Part shown: positions 16,841 to 25,605 of the stretch, piece by piece
Layout of the letters: each line of letters opens with the position of its first letter
How positions within the stretch are numbered: position 1 is the first letter of the stretch
Assembly: GCA_002347285.1 (NCBI GenBank)
Contig: DDXW01000019.1
Location: forward strand, 64,955 to 127,847
DNA: 62,893 nt
Source: Rhodocyclaceae bacterium UBA2250
GTDB taxonomy: Bacteria; Pseudomonadota; Gammaproteobacteria; Burkholderiales; Rhodocyclaceae
Direction: 5' to 3'
The notes under the pieces: generated by a model
What the model was told of the DNA's origin: nothing
Databases searched by the model: none
Seen by the model: the letters and a program-made list of their open reading frames with translations, nothing else
Made by a program: the position numbers and the translations under genes

Positions 16841-18265
16841 CTATTTCTCCCGGCCGCCCTTGATCGTGACGAAGGTCTGCGCGTCGCCGCGCTTGACCAG
16901 CAGCGTGACCGCGCCGCCCTTGTCGAGCTTCGCCAGCAGGCCGTTGAACTGCTCGACGGTGCGCAGTTCGGTCTGCACGCCCTGCCGGATCAGGGCGAGG
17001 ATGACGTCGCCCTGGCGCAGCTCGCCGCGCCCGCCCTCGCGCACCTCCTCGACGATCAGGCCGTGGCGGATGCCGAGCTGACGCTTCTGTTCGGCGGTCG
17101 GCTCGGCCAGCAGCAGCCCGAGCTTGTTCGCCGGAGCGGATTCCGCCTGCTTGCCGCGCTGCGAGCCGCGACCGACGGCCTCGTCGGCCATTTCCCCGAC
17201 GCTCAGGGTCAACTCCTTGCTGGCACCGCCGCGCCAGACCTGCAGCGCGACCTTGCTGCCGGGCTTGGTGTTGCCGACGATGCGCGGCAGGTCGGACGAC
17301 TGCACGACCGGCTTGCCGTTGAACTGGAGAATCACGTCGCCCGCCTCGAGACCCGCCTTGTCGGCCGGGCTGCCCTTCTCCACCGAAGCGACCAGCGCCC
17401 CCTGCGGCTTGCTCAGGCCGAACGATTCGGCCAGTTCCTTGGTCACTTCCTGGATCATCACGCCGATGCGGCCGCGGCTGACCTTGCCGGAGGCGCGCAA
17501 CTGCGCCTGCACCTCCATCGCGACATCGATCGGGATGGCGAAGGCGATGCCCTGGTAGCCGCCGGAACGGCTGTAGATCTGCGAGTTGATGCCGACCACC
17601 TCGCCTTTCATGTTGAACAGCGGGCCGCCGGAATTGCCCGGGTTGATGGCCACGTCGGTCTGGATGAAGGGGACGAAGTTCTCCTGCGGCAGCGAACGGC
17701 CCTTGGCGCTGACGATGCCCGCGGTCACCGTGCTTTCGAAGCCGAAGGGCGAGCCGATCGCCACCACCCATTCGCCGACGCGCAACCGGGCGGGATCGCC
17801 GAGGCGCACGCTGGGCAGCCCGTCGGCTTCGATCTTGATGAGCGCCACGTCGGTGCGCTTGTCGCTGCCGACCACCTTGGCCTTGAGTTCCCGCTTGTCG
17901 GAGAGCTTGACGACCACTTCGTCCGCCCCGTCGACGACATGCGCGTTGGTCAGGATGTAGCCGTCCGGGCTGATGATGAAGCCCGAGCCGAGCGACTTGT
18001 TCTCGAAGTCGCGCGGCAGGTTGGGAATGCCCGGAAACTGCCGCGGCGCGAAACGCTTGAAGAACTCGAAGGCCGGATCGTCCTCGTCGAAGGGAAAACC
18101 GCCGATGCGCGGATGATTCTTCAAGATTTGCGTCGCGCTGATATTCACCACCGCCGCGCTCTGCTTCTCGGCCAGATCGGCGAAGTCGGGCAGATCGCGC
18201 CCCTGCGCCTGCGTCAGACCGGAAAGAATCAGCAGCCACGCTGCCGTGAGCCAGATTTTCAGCAT
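16841..18265 (-). CDS. mucD: DegP/MucD-family periplasmic serine endoprotease
   Basis: The 474-residue protein has a signal peptide (LTAAWLLILSGLTQAQG), a trypsin-like domain with catalytic His (TNAHVVDG), Asp (TDVALIKI) and Ser (NPGNSGGPL), and two PDZ domains (SLGLSKPQGALVAS... and a second near residue 400). It degrades or refolds misfolded envelope proteins. Its place after rpoE-rseA-rseB-rseC matches mucD of the algU operon in Pseudomonas. The DegP/DegQ naming is ambiguous from sequence alone. Confidence 0.94.
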   Translation of the reverse strand: MLKIWLTAAWLLILSGLTQAQGRDLPDFADLAEKQSAAVVNISATQILKNHPRIGGFPFDEDDPAFEFFKRFAPRQFPGIPNLPRDFENKSLGSGFIISPDGYILTNAHVVDGADEVVVKLSDKRELKAKVVGSDKRTDVALIKIEADGLPSVRLGDPARLRVGEWVVAIGSPFGFESTVTAGIVSAKGRSLPQENFVPFIQTDVAINPGNSGGPLFNMKGEVVGINSQIYSRSGGYQGIAFAIPIDVAMEVQAQLRASGKVSRGRIGVMIQEVTKELAESFGLSKPQGALVASVEKGSPADKAGLEAGDVILQFNGKPVVQSSDLPRIVGNTKPGSKVALQVWRGGASKELTLSVGEMADEAVGRGSQRGKQAESAPANKLGLLLAEPTAEQKRQLGIRHGLIVEEVREGGRGELRQGDVILALIRQGVQTELRTVEQFNGLLAKLDKGGAVTLLVKRGDAQTFVTIKGGREK

Positions 18266-18267
18266 GA

Positions 18268-18738
18268 TTACGGACCTCTTACGATGAAATGGGTTGAATC
18301 CTTGAGACCAAGCGACAAGATAGGTTGCGAGTTGCGCGATTCAAGCCGCCTGCCACGCATGAAAAGCACGCCGGCCGCCAGACCGGCCGGCACCGCCGCC
18401 GCGGCGAGCGGCTCGCTGCCGGTCAGGTGGCTGACCAGCAAGGCGCCGCCGAGCGCGAGCAGCAGCGGGATGCCGTAGGCGAGCCAGACCGCGCGCAGCA
18501 CCATGCCCTCGGCGGCGCGAATGACGACCGCGTCGCCGGGCCGCGCCCCGATGGTGTTCGGCAGGCGCAGCAATTGCCTGCCGCCGCCGTTGTGGATGCC
18601 GTCGAGCACGGAGCCGCCACGGCCCGACTGGCAGCCCGAGCGGCTCGCGCAGGCGCCGCAGGCGTGGCCCGGCCCCTCGGCCTCCACCCAGGCATGGTCG
18701 CCCTCGACGCGCACCACCACCGCCGCGGTTTCGTTCAT
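18268..18738 (-). CDS. rseC: SoxR-reducing/sigma-E positive regulator RseC family
   Basis: The 156-residue protein has the RseC/MucC layout: a Cys cluster CGACASRSGC near residue 30, a hydrophilic middle, two adjacent membrane helices (VWLAYGIPLLLALGGALLVS and AAAAVPAGLAAGVLFM), and a short tail. RseC family members modulate sigma-E activity, and in Rhodobacter-type systems they are part of the Rnf/Rsx reducing complex. The start overlaps the rseB stop by four bases. It lies between rseB and mucD in the sigma-E cluster. Confidence 0.9.
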   Translation of the reverse strand: MNETAAVVVRVEGDHAWVEAEGPGHACGACASRSGCQSGRGGSVLDGIHNGGGRQLLRLPNTIGARPGDAVVIRAAEGMVLRAVWLAYGIPLLLALGGALLVSHLTGSEPLAAAAVPAGLAAGVLFMRGRRLESRNSQPILSLGLKDSTHFIVRGP

Positions 18739-19739
18739 TTGCCGCGCACTCCGATCCCCTCGGCGAAGCGCCTGATCGCGGCGGGCGGCAGATCGCCCAT
18801 GACGACGACGCGATGGCCGTCGATGCTGCGCTTCATGACGCTGAGGGCGCCGAAGGTCTGCAGTTCGTCGGCGGACGATTCGGCCGGCTGCTTGAGCGGA
18901 GAGATGAACACGGACAGCGCGACCAGCCCGTCGGAAAACACCCAATGGAGCACGTCCTGCCCATCGCCGGCTCCTTCCTTCGCCGTGCTGCGCCGCATCG
19001 CCGCCTGTCGCCGGAAGCCGGGCAAGTCCGTCCGGAACGTCCATTGCGCATCGTCGTGGATTTCGCGCAGTCTGGACTGGCGGACCTGCCAGGCACCCGC
19101 CGCCGACGCGGCCTGTCCCGGCTTCAAGGCATCGGGGCCGAGCGGCTCGCCAATGCGCAGTTCGGTGAAGGCCATCGACTCGAGCGCTTCACCGCGTTCG
19201 TCTAACATGTCCGCCTTGAGCAGCAGACCGGTGCCGCGCTCGACCCAGAACTGTTGGCCATAGCGCCACGCATCGCGCGGTTCGAGCCGCACGATCTGGC
19301 TGTCGTAGCCGGCCACGCGGGCGCTGCCGCCCATGCGGATGTTGTAGTGGTCGGTCAGCCCGGCCAGGCTGACCGGCAGCAGCGCCGGGAAGGTACGCCG
19401 CGTGCCGCGCTGCTCGACGATCACCAGCCGGCTTTCCGGCAGGTAGCAGCGCACCTCGTCGTTGTTGCGGATCATCTCGCGCGGGCTGCCGTCCAGCACC
19501 TCGAGCTTTTCCAACTGGTTGCCGTTGCTGGCCACATGGACGATGCGCGAGGTCTCGCTGCGGCTGCCGCTGCGATAGACGAAGGTGCCGCTGTAGCTGA
19601 GCTTCTGCACGGCCACCGTGCCCCGCTGCAGCCATTGCAATCCTTCCGGCGGCGTCGCCATGCCCTGGCTCTGGCTCCAGGCCCACGGGGCGATCAGGCC
19701 GGCCGCGAGCCCCAGCCACGCATGGCGCGCCCGCCTCAT
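18735..19739 (-). CDS. rseB: Sigma-E regulatory protein RseB/MucB
   Basis: The 334-residue protein has a signal peptide (HAWLGLAAGLIAPWAWSQS) and the MucB/RseB fold: LQWLQRGTVAVQKLSYSGTF, EMIRNNDEVRCYLPE and a C-terminal domain with HWVFSDGLVALSVFI. RseB sits in the periplasm, binds RseA and senses lipopolysaccharide or misfolded porins, protecting RseA from cleavage. ATG 19739 overlaps the rseA stop as ATGA. The longer open frame upstream is a shadow of rseA. Confidence 0.95.
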   Translation of the reverse strand: MRRARHAWLGLAAGLIAPWAWSQSQGMATPPEGLQWLQRGTVAVQKLSYSGTFVYRSGSRSETSRIVHVASNGNQLEKLEVLDGSPREMIRNNDEVRCYLPESRLVIVEQRGTRRTFPALLPVSLAGLTDHYNIRMGGSARVAGYDSQIVRLEPRDAWRYGQQFWVERGTGLLLKADMLDERGEALESMAFTELRIGEPLGPDALKPGQAASAAGAWQVRQSRLREIHDDAQWTFRTDLPGFRRQAAMRRSTAKEGAGDGQDVLHWVFSDGLVALSVFISPLKQPAESSADELQTFGALSVMKRSIDGHRVVVMGDLPPAAIRRFAEGIGVRGK

Positions 19740-20296
19740 GGGCGCTCGCCTCCCCCGCTCATCGCGACGGTGCGGATCTGCCGCGTGCTGGCGGCGGGAT
19801 GGGGCGTGCCGGCCTGCAACTGGTGCGCCAGCAGATACTCGCTCATGTCGCCGCGCAGCGGCTGGCTGTCCGCCGGCTTGCCGGCGGCGGCAGGCTCCAC
19901 CCTGGCGATACTCGGCGCTGGCGAGGCGGCGGCCAGCGTACTGCCGGCGCCATCGGCCGCCGGCGTCCGCGGGTTGCCGGCCAGCGCCAGCCAGCCGACC
20001 ACCGCCACGCCGGCGAGGGAAGCCGCCAGGGCGTACATCGGATGCGTGCGCCGCTGCGTCCTCAGGTTGCGCGGCGCCAGCACCACGGGCTCCTCGCGGA
20101 CGTGCGCCATGACGCTCGCCGCCAGGTCGGGCGCATCGGGGCAATCGCCGCGCAGTCCGTCGCCGATCAAGGCATACAGTTGCCAGCTGTCCCGCAGGTC
20201 GTCTTCGTCGAGCGCCGCCGTCACGGCGGCACGCACCTCGTGCTCCTCCAGCTCGCCGTCGAACAGGGCGGACAATTCGGATGCTTTGGCATTCAT
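19736..20296 (-). CDS. rseA: Anti-sigma-E factor RseA
   Basis: The 186-residue protein begins NAKASELSALFDGELEEHEV, the RseA N-terminal helical domain that holds RpoE. It has one membrane helix (YALAASLAGVAVVGWLALAG) near residue 100 and a periplasmic tail. ATG 20296 is chosen for its upstream GGAGA. It is 15 bp after rpoE and coupled to rseB, as expected for a sigma/anti-sigma pair. A copy of the 23-bp repeat (19905-19927) encodes AASPAPSI in the tail. Confidence 0.94.
   Translation of the reverse strand: MNAKASELSALFDGELEEHEVRAAVTAALDEDDLRDSWQLYALIGDGLRGDCPDAPDLAASVMAHVREEPVVLAPRNLRTQRRTHPMYALAASLAGVAVVGWLALAGNPRTPAADGAGSTLAAASPAPSIARVEPAAAGKPADSQPLRGDMSEYLLAHQLQAGTPHPAASTRQIRTVAMSGGGERP
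19905..19927 (-). repeat. 23-bp dispersed repeat, copy in rseA
   Basis: On the minus strand this is GCCGCCTCGCC followed by AGCGCCGAGTAT; it encodes AASPAPSI. Confidence 0.65.
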
Positions 20297-20311
20297 ATCG
20301 TTTCTCCGCAA

Positions 20312-20911
20312 TCACCAGCGCCGATCCGGCGCGGTATCCAGCAAGGGGCGCAGACGCGCCGCAATCGCCTCGCGCGCGCGGAAGATCCGCGAGCGCACCG
20401 TGCCGATCGGGCAATCCATCACCTGGGCAATCTCTTCGTAGGACAGCCCCTCGATCTCGCGCAGACTGATGGCCGTGCGCAGGTCCTCGGGCAGCGCTTC
20501 CATCGCTGCATTCACCGTCTCGCCGATCTGACGCGACATCAGCACCCGGTCGGGGGTCTCGTCGTCGCGCAGCAGGACGGTCTCCTCGATGCCTTCCGTC
20601 TCGTCGTCGGCGATTTCGCTCATCGTCGGCATGCGCCGGCCGTGCGCGACCAGCCAGTTCTTGGCGGTGTTCACCCCGATGCGGTAGAGCCAGGTGTAGA
20701 AGGCGCTCTCGCCGCGGAAGTTGGGCAAGGCGCGATAGGCCTTGATGAATGCTTCCTGCGTCACGTCCTCGGCCTCGGCGGGATCACGCACCAGACGCAT
20801 CACGAGACGCAGCAGCTTGCGCTGGTATTTGCCGACCAGCAGACCGAAGGCCTCCCGGTCGCCGGACTGGACACGCTCGACCAGCGCCAGATCGGCTTCG
20901 CGCTCTCCCAT
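20312..20911 (-). CDS. rpoE: RNA polymerase sigma factor RpoE (sigma-E/AlgU type)
   Basis: The 199-residue ECF sigma factor starts MGEREADLALVERVQSGD, with region 2 (DVTQEAFIKAYRALPNFRGE) and region 4 (ISLREIEGLSYEEIAQVMDC). It directs the envelope-stress regulon. Followed by rseA-rseB-rseC-mucD on the same strand, it is the head of the operon and divergent from nadB, as in gammaproteobacteria. Confidence 0.97.
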   Translation of the reverse strand: MGEREADLALVERVQSGDREAFGLLVGKYQRKLLRLVMRLVRDPAEAEDVTQEAFIKAYRALPNFRGESAFYTWLYRIGVNTAKNWLVAHGRRMPTMSEIADDETEGIEETVLLRDDETPDRVLMSRQIGETVNAAMEALPEDLRTAISLREIEGLSYEEIAQVMDCPIGTVRSRIFRAREAIAARLRPLLDTAPDRRW

Positions 20912-21060
20912 GATTCGGTGCTTGATTGTTCAAATTGTCTCGGTGCGCCAGTATAGCCGTCTTCTCTTTTCGCACGTTTCCGCTCCTCGCCAGAGTTGCA
21001 GAAGATGACCGGGCCGCGGCGGATTAGTTCCACTGCCTGCGTGATATAGTCGCCGGTACC

Positions 21061-22647
21061 ATGCGGACAGCGGACTATTTGCGGACTTTCGACGTCATCG
21101 TCATCGGCAGCGGCCTGGCAGGACAATCGCTCGCGCTGCGCCTCGCCGACACCCATCGGGTCGCCATGGTGACCAAGCGCCTGATCGACGACACCGCGAC
21201 CAACTACGCGCAGGGCGGCATCGCCGCCGTGCTCGACGGCACCGACTCGGTCGAATCGCACATCCAGGACACCTTCGTCGCCGGCGCCGGCCTGTGCGAC
21301 CCGGTCGCCACGCGCTTCGTCGTCGAGCGCGGCCGGGCGGCGATCGACTGGCTGATCGGCCAGGGCGTGCCGTTCACGCGCGATGCCGGCGGCTATCACC
21401 TGACGCGCGAAGGCGGGCACAGCGCCCGCCGCGTCATCCATGTCGCCGACGCCACCGGCGCCGCCGTGCAGCAGACCCTCAGCCGCAAGGTGCGCCAGCA
21501 CCCGAACATCACCCTGCTCGAGCGCCACATCGCGATCGACCTCGTCACCGGCGCGAAGCTCGGCCTGAAAACGCAGCGCTGCTGGGGCGCCTACGTCCTC
21601 GATCTCGACAGCGAGCGCGTGTTGACCCTGAGCGCGCCGAATACCGTCATCGCCAGCGGCGGCGCGGGCAAGTCCTACCTGTTCACCAGCAACCCCGACA
21701 CCGCCACCGGCGACGGCATCGCGATGGCCTGGCGTGCCGGCTGCCGGGTCGCCAACCTGGAATTCATCCAGTTCCATCCGACCTGCCTGTACCACCCGCG
21801 CGCCAAGTCCTTCCTCATCACCGAAGCGATGCGCGGCGAGGGCGGCATCCTGCGCCTGCCCGACGGGACGCGCTTCATGCCCGAGCACGATCCGCGCGCC
21901 GAGCTCGCGCCGCGCGACATCGTCGCACGCGCCATCGACTACGAAATGAAACGTCACGGCCTCGACTGCGTCTTCCTCGACATGACGCACAAGGGCGAGA
22001 AGTTCCTGCGCGAGCACTTTCCCAACATCTTCGCGCGCTGCGCGGAGCTGGGCATCGACATCGCCAAGGAACCGATCCCGGTCGTGCCGGCGGCCCACTA
22101 CACCTGCGGCGGCATCGTCGTCGATCTGGCGGCGCGCACCGACGTGCCGGGGCTGTATGCGCTCGGCGAGGCCTCCTGCACCGGCCTGCACGGCGCCAAC
22201 CGGCTGGCCAGCAACTCCCTGCTCGAATGCATCGTGTATGGCGAGGCCGCCGCCGCCGACATCCGCGCCCAGAAGCCGGGCAAGCCGCCGAAGCTGCCGC
22301 GCTGGGACGAGTCGCGCGTCACCGACGCCGACGAGGAGATCGTCATCTCGCACAACTGGGACGAGCTGCGGCGCTTCATGTGGGACTACGTCGGCATCGT
22401 GCGCACCACCAAGCGGCTCGAGCGCGCGCACCATCGCATCCGCCTGCTGGAAAAGGAAATCGACGAGTTCTACGCCAACTTCCGCGTCAGCAACGACCTC
22501 ATCGAGTTGCGCAATCTCGTGCTGACGGCGCACCTGATCGTCGCCTGCGCGCTGCGCCGCAAGGAAAGCCGCGGCCTGCACTACAGCCGCGACTATCCGG
22601 ACATGCTTCCCAGGGCGCGCAATACCGTGCTGCGCCCGCCGCGCTGA
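21061..22647 (+). CDS. nadB: L-aspartate oxidase
   Basis: The 528-residue flavoprotein has the FAD-binding GxGxxG (VIGSGLAGQSLAL), the quinolinate-pathway signature TNYAQGGIAAV, the active-site HPTCLYHP and the C-terminal HGANRLASNSLLECIVYG. It oxidises aspartate to iminoaspartate, the first step of NAD synthesis. It is divergent from rpoE with a 149-bp gap, the classic nadB/rpoE arrangement. The stop is 3 bp before a copy of the 23-bp repeat. Confidence 0.97.
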   Translation: MRTADYLRTFDVIVIGSGLAGQSLALRLADTHRVAMVTKRLIDDTATNYAQGGIAAVLDGTDSVESHIQDTFVAGAGLCDPVATRFVVERGRAAIDWLIGQGVPFTRDAGGYHLTREGGHSARRVIHVADATGAAVQQTLSRKVRQHPNITLLERHIAIDLVTGAKLGLKTQRCWGAYVLDLDSERVLTLSAPNTVIASGGAGKSYLFTSNPDTATGDGIAMAWRAGCRVANLEFIQFHPTCLYHPRAKSFLITEAMRGEGGILRLPDGTRFMPEHDPRAELAPRDIVARAIDYEMKRHGLDCVFLDMTHKGEKFLREHFPNIFARCAELGIDIAKEPIPVVPAAHYTCGGIVVDLAARTDVPGLYALGEASCTGLHGANRLASNSLLECIVYGEAAAADIRAQKPGKPPKLPRWDESRVTDADEEIVISHNWDELRRFMWDYVGIVRTTKRLERAHHRIRLLEKEIDEFYANFRVSNDLIELRNLVLTAHLIVACALRRKESRGLHYSRDYPDMLPRARNTVLRPPR

Positions 22648-22650
22648 CAC

Positions 22651-22673
22651 GCCGCCCTGCCAGCGCCGACTTT
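22651..22673 (+). repeat. 23-bp dispersed repeat, intergenic copy after nadB
   Basis: GCCGCCCTGCC followed by AGCGCCGACTTT, two mismatches to the earP copy. It is the one core copy lying essentially between genes, spanning the gap between nadB and the convergent sensor gene. Confidence 0.65.
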
Positions 22674-23644
22674 TATGCGTCCGCGCTCTGCCCGCTGACC
22701 CAGAAGTCGGCGCCCATCGCGAGGAACTCCTCGAAGGGCACGTAATGGGAACCGTCGCAGGAGAAGGTCAGGCCGACGATACCGTTGTACAGGTTGAGCG
22801 TTCCCGAACGCAGATAGAACATCTCGTCCATCAGCCGCAAGGGGCGGAAACCTTCGAGCACCGCCCTGACCTTGTCCGCGGGGATCAGGGCATCCGCCGG
22901 ATAGGGCTGGCGCGGGTAGGCCAGGCAGGTGTCCGGATCGATCAGGCCGGCGATGTCCAGCAGGCGATAACGATAGGGATCCGAGCCGAGCCAGATCACC
23001 GCCCGCGAGCTGGAAAAATGCAGCATCACATGAAAGACGCCGTGGTACAGCATCAGCTCGGCGACCACGCCGAGCACCGTGTCGATATGCCGATCCATCT
23101 CGCTCTCGGTGCGGTTCTGATGGAACACCGTGCCGCGGATCGACGGATCGCCCCGGATCTGGCGCCACTCGCGCGGCTCCTCGTAGAGCTGGCGGGTCAG
23201 CGGCAGGTCGCGCAGTCCGAAATAGGCGCCGATGTGGCCCAATACCTCGCCGTGTTCGCCGCGCACCGTGCGCAAGGCCGTCAGCGAGGGTCGCCGCTCC
23301 TTGAGACTGATGTAGGACTCCGACAGCAGCAGCGCCGCCCCGCGCACCAGCCCCTGCATGTAGGGCCGATCCGAACGATCCCGGCCGAAGCCCGCCTGCG
23401 GCCCGTCGTGGCCGATGTTGTCGCTGATCTGCACGTGGCGGTCATCCACCACATAGAGATGCTTGCAATAAGGGAGTTCGCAAAGCGTCCGGGACAGCGC
23501 GGCATTCATGCGCTCGCGGTCGCCCCACACCTTGCGGCATTCCTCGGCGAGACGCCGCAACGGATCGCGCAACAGCCCCATCAGGGCCTTGCGCTGGCGG
23601 GCCACGCTTTCCTGCAGGGTGTCCTTGCTCGGTTCCATGCTCAC
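22673..23644 (-). CDS. PDC/Cache sensor-domain protein, cytoplasmic
   Basis: The 323-residue protein has a PDC-like region (HLYVVDDRHVQISDNIGHDG, then RSDRPYMQGLVRGAALLLSE and a Cache-type SLTALRTVRGEHGEVLG). A second half ends VGLTFSCDGSHYVPFEEFLA. There is no signal peptide or membrane helix and no output domain, so it resembles the stand-alone PDC sensors found in some Betaproteobacteria. The start may be GTG 23644 or ATG 23638. It sits alone between nadB (convergent) and fabF. A ligand-sensing or protein-interaction role is inferred only. Confidence 0.7.
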   Translation of the reverse strand: MSMEPSKDTLQESVARQRKALMGLLRDPLRRLAEECRKVWGDRERMNAALSRTLCELPYCKHLYVVDDRHVQISDNIGHDGPQAGFGRDRSDRPYMQGLVRGAALLLSESYISLKERRPSLTALRTVRGEHGEVLGHIGAYFGLRDLPLTRQLYEEPREWRQIRGDPSIRGTVFHQNRTESEMDRHIDTVLGVVAELMLYHGVFHVMLHFSSSRAVIWLGSDPYRYRLLDIAGLIDPDTCLAYPRQPYPADALIPADKVRAVLEGFRPLRLMDEMFYLRSGTLNLYNGIVGLTFSCDGSHYVPFEEFLAMGADFWVSGQSADA

Positions 23645-23651
23645 GGAAAGT

Positions 23652-23951
23652 CTATCCGGGTCTCGCGCGCCATCTCAGCCAGACGCGCAGCCGGCGATGC
23701 GCCTCCGCGCCCATCGCGGGCCGGGGCAGCGCCAGCGACGCAGGGCGGCCATCGACACGAAAACGCAGCACCACCAGCGCCGGGAAAACCGTTGTACCCG
23801 CATCCACATCCGCCTCGGCGCGACGGCCGTCGCGGTATTCGAGGCCGAGCCGGCCGTCGGCGCGCAGCACCAGCGCGACGACGTCGCCGCGACTGAGCAG
23901 GCGGGCGAGCGGATGGCTGCGACAGACGGGAAGGGTGACGGGCAGCCGCAC
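23652..23951 (-). CDS. YgfX-like (CptA family) short protein, possibly N-truncated
   Basis: The 99-residue protein matches the C-terminal half of YgfX: LVLRADGRLGLEYRDGR, then FPALVVLRFR and a final HRRLRVWLRW. The usual N-terminal pair of membrane helices is absent, and the open frame does not extend far enough to hold them before fabF (stop 37 bp upstream). YgfX is normally a membrane toxin-like partner of SdhE and often lies near nadB or rpoE, which fits this location. It is either a short variant or a decayed gene. Confidence 0.5.
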   Translation of the reverse strand: MRLPVTLPVCRSHPLARLLSRGDVVALVLRADGRLGLEYRDGRRAEADVDAGTTVFPALVVLRFRVDGRPASLALPRPAMGAEAHRRLRVWLRWRARPG

Positions 23952-23988
23952 TGCCCGCTACCTAGATGCGGCGGAACGCGGGAGTCCC

Positions 23989-25221
23989 CTACACTCGCCT
24001 GAAGGCGAGGGTGCCATTCGTGCCGCCGAAACCGAAGTTGTTCTTGATCGCGACGTCGATGGCCAGATCGCGCGCGGCGTTGGCGCAGTAGTCGAGGTCG
24101 CACTCCGGATCCTGCTCGAAGATGTTGATCGTCGGCGGCGAAACCTGGTGATGCACGGCCAGCGCCGTCAGCACCGACTCGAGGCCGCCGGCCCCGCCGA
24201 GCAGATGGCCGGTCATCGACTTGGTGGAGTTCACCACGAGTTGTCGCGCCGCGTCGCCGAAGGCGAGCTTGATCGCCTCGGTTTCGTTCTTGTCGCCGAG
24301 CGGCGTCGAGGTGCCGTGGGCATTGACGTATTGCACCTGATCCGGGTTGATCCCGGCGTCCTTGAGCGCATTCACCATGCTGCGGCGCGGGCCGTCGGTG
24401 TCGGGCGCCGTCATGTGGTAGGCGTCGCCGCTCATGCCGAAACCCGCCAGTTCGCAGTAGATGTGCGCGCCGCGCTGCTTGGCGTGTTCATATTCCTCGA
24501 GCACCATGACGCCGGCGCCCTCGCCGAGCACGAAGCCGTCGCGGCCCTTGTCCCAGGGACGGCTCGCCGTCGCCGGGTCGTCGTTGCGCGTCGACAGCGC
24601 CTGCGCCGAGGCGAAGCCGCCGATCGCCAGCGGCGTCACGGTGGACTCGGCGCCGCCGCAGACCATCGCGTCGGTGTCGCCGTACTGGATCATGCGGAAG
24701 CTGGTGCCGATCGCATGCAGGCCGGTGGTGCAGGCGGTGACGACGGCGAGGTTCGGCCCCTTGAGGCCGAGCAGGATCGACAGGTTGCCGGAGATCATGT
24801 TGATGATCGTGCCGGGGATGAAGAAGGGGGAGATCTTGCGCGGGCCGCCGGCGAGGAAGTCGTTGTGCGTCTCCTCGATCATCGGCAGTCCGCCGATGCC
24901 GGAACCGATGTTCACGCCGATGCGGTGGGCGTTTTCCTCGGTGACGACGAGGCCGGACTCCCTGAAGGCCTGGATTCCCGCCGCCATGCCGTAGTGGATG
25001 AAGACATCCATGCGGCGCGCCTCCTTCGGCGACAGGTATTCCGATACGTCGAAACCCTTCACCTCGCCGGCGATGCGCGACTTGAAGGCCGTCGCATCGA
25101 AGCGGGTGATCGTGCCAATGCCGTTCTGGCCGGCAAGAATGGCGTTCCAGCTAGCGGCGACGGTATTGCCGACCGGCGAGACAAGGCCCAGACCGGTCAC
25201 GACGACTCTGCGGCGCGACAA
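23989..25221 (-). CDS. fabF: 3-oxoacyl-ACP synthase II
   Basis: The 410-residue thiolase-fold enzyme starts SRRRVVVTGLGLVSPVGN. It carries active-site Cys in AVVTACTTGLHA and His residues in NAHGTSTPLGD and NSTKSMTGHLLGGAG. It elongates acyl-ACP by malonyl-ACP condensation. It follows acpP by 53 bp, including a hairpin, in the plsX-fabH-fabD-fabG-acpP-fabF order. Confidence 0.98.
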   Translation of the reverse strand: MSRRRVVVTGLGLVSPVGNTVAASWNAILAGQNGIGTITRFDATAFKSRIAGEVKGFDVSEYLSPKEARRMDVFIHYGMAAGIQAFRESGLVVTEENAHRIGVNIGSGIGGLPMIEETHNDFLAGGPRKISPFFIPGTIINMISGNLSILLGLKGPNLAVVTACTTGLHAIGTSFRMIQYGDTDAMVCGGAESTVTPLAIGGFASAQALSTRNDDPATASRPWDKGRDGFVLGEGAGVMVLEEYEHAKQRGAHIYCELAGFGMSGDAYHMTAPDTDGPRRSMVNALKDAGINPDQVQYVNAHGTSTPLGDKNETEAIKLAFGDAARQLVVNSTKSMTGHLLGGAGGLESVLTALAVHHQVSPPTINIFEQDPECDLDYCANAARDLAIDVAIKNNFGFGGTNGTLAFRRV

Positions 25222-25242
25222 GGCAGACTCCTACGGGTTGGA

Positions 25243-25267
25243 AAAAAAGAAAGGGGCAAGGCGCCCC
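25243..25267 (-). terminator. Terminator/attenuator between acpP and fabF
   Basis: On the minus strand GGGGCGCCTTGCCCC is followed by TTTCTTTTTTT. It probably explains high acpP versus lower fabF expression. Confidence 0.7.
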
Positions 25268-25274
25268 TCCGAGT

Positions 25275-25514
25275 TTACTTCTTGAGGTTGTTATTGACGT
25301 AGTCGATCGCCTGCTGGACGGTGGTGATCTTCTCGGCCTCCTCGTCCGGGATCTCGCACTCGAACTCCTCCTCGAGCGCCATCACGAGTTCGACGGTGTC
25401 CAGCGAATCCGCGCCCAGATCATCGACGAAGGACGAATCGTTCTTGATGTCGGCCTCGTTCACGCCGAGTTGCTCGGCCACGATTTTCTTGACGCGCTGT
25501 TCGATGTTATCCAT
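25275..25514 (-). CDS. acpP: Acyl carrier protein
   Basis: The 79-residue acidic four-helix protein starts MDNIEQRVKKIVAEQLGV and contains LGADSLDTVELVMALEEEF, where the serine receives phosphopantetheine from AcpS. It carries growing acyl chains. ATG 25514 gives the standard N-terminus; the longer open frame has no support. It lies between fabG and fabF. Confidence 0.98.
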   Translation of the reverse strand: MDNIEQRVKKIVAEQLGVNEADIKNDSSFVDDLGADSLDTVELVMALEEEFECEIPDEEAEKITTVQQAIDYVNNNLKK

Positions 25515-25605
25515 TAGATTGCTCCTTCCCTGTGAAGGCGGGTGTTTAGAACCCGCGTAGTTTACCAAAAGCCGCCGGCGAAGTTTCCCCTCGCGACGAC
25601 GGCCC

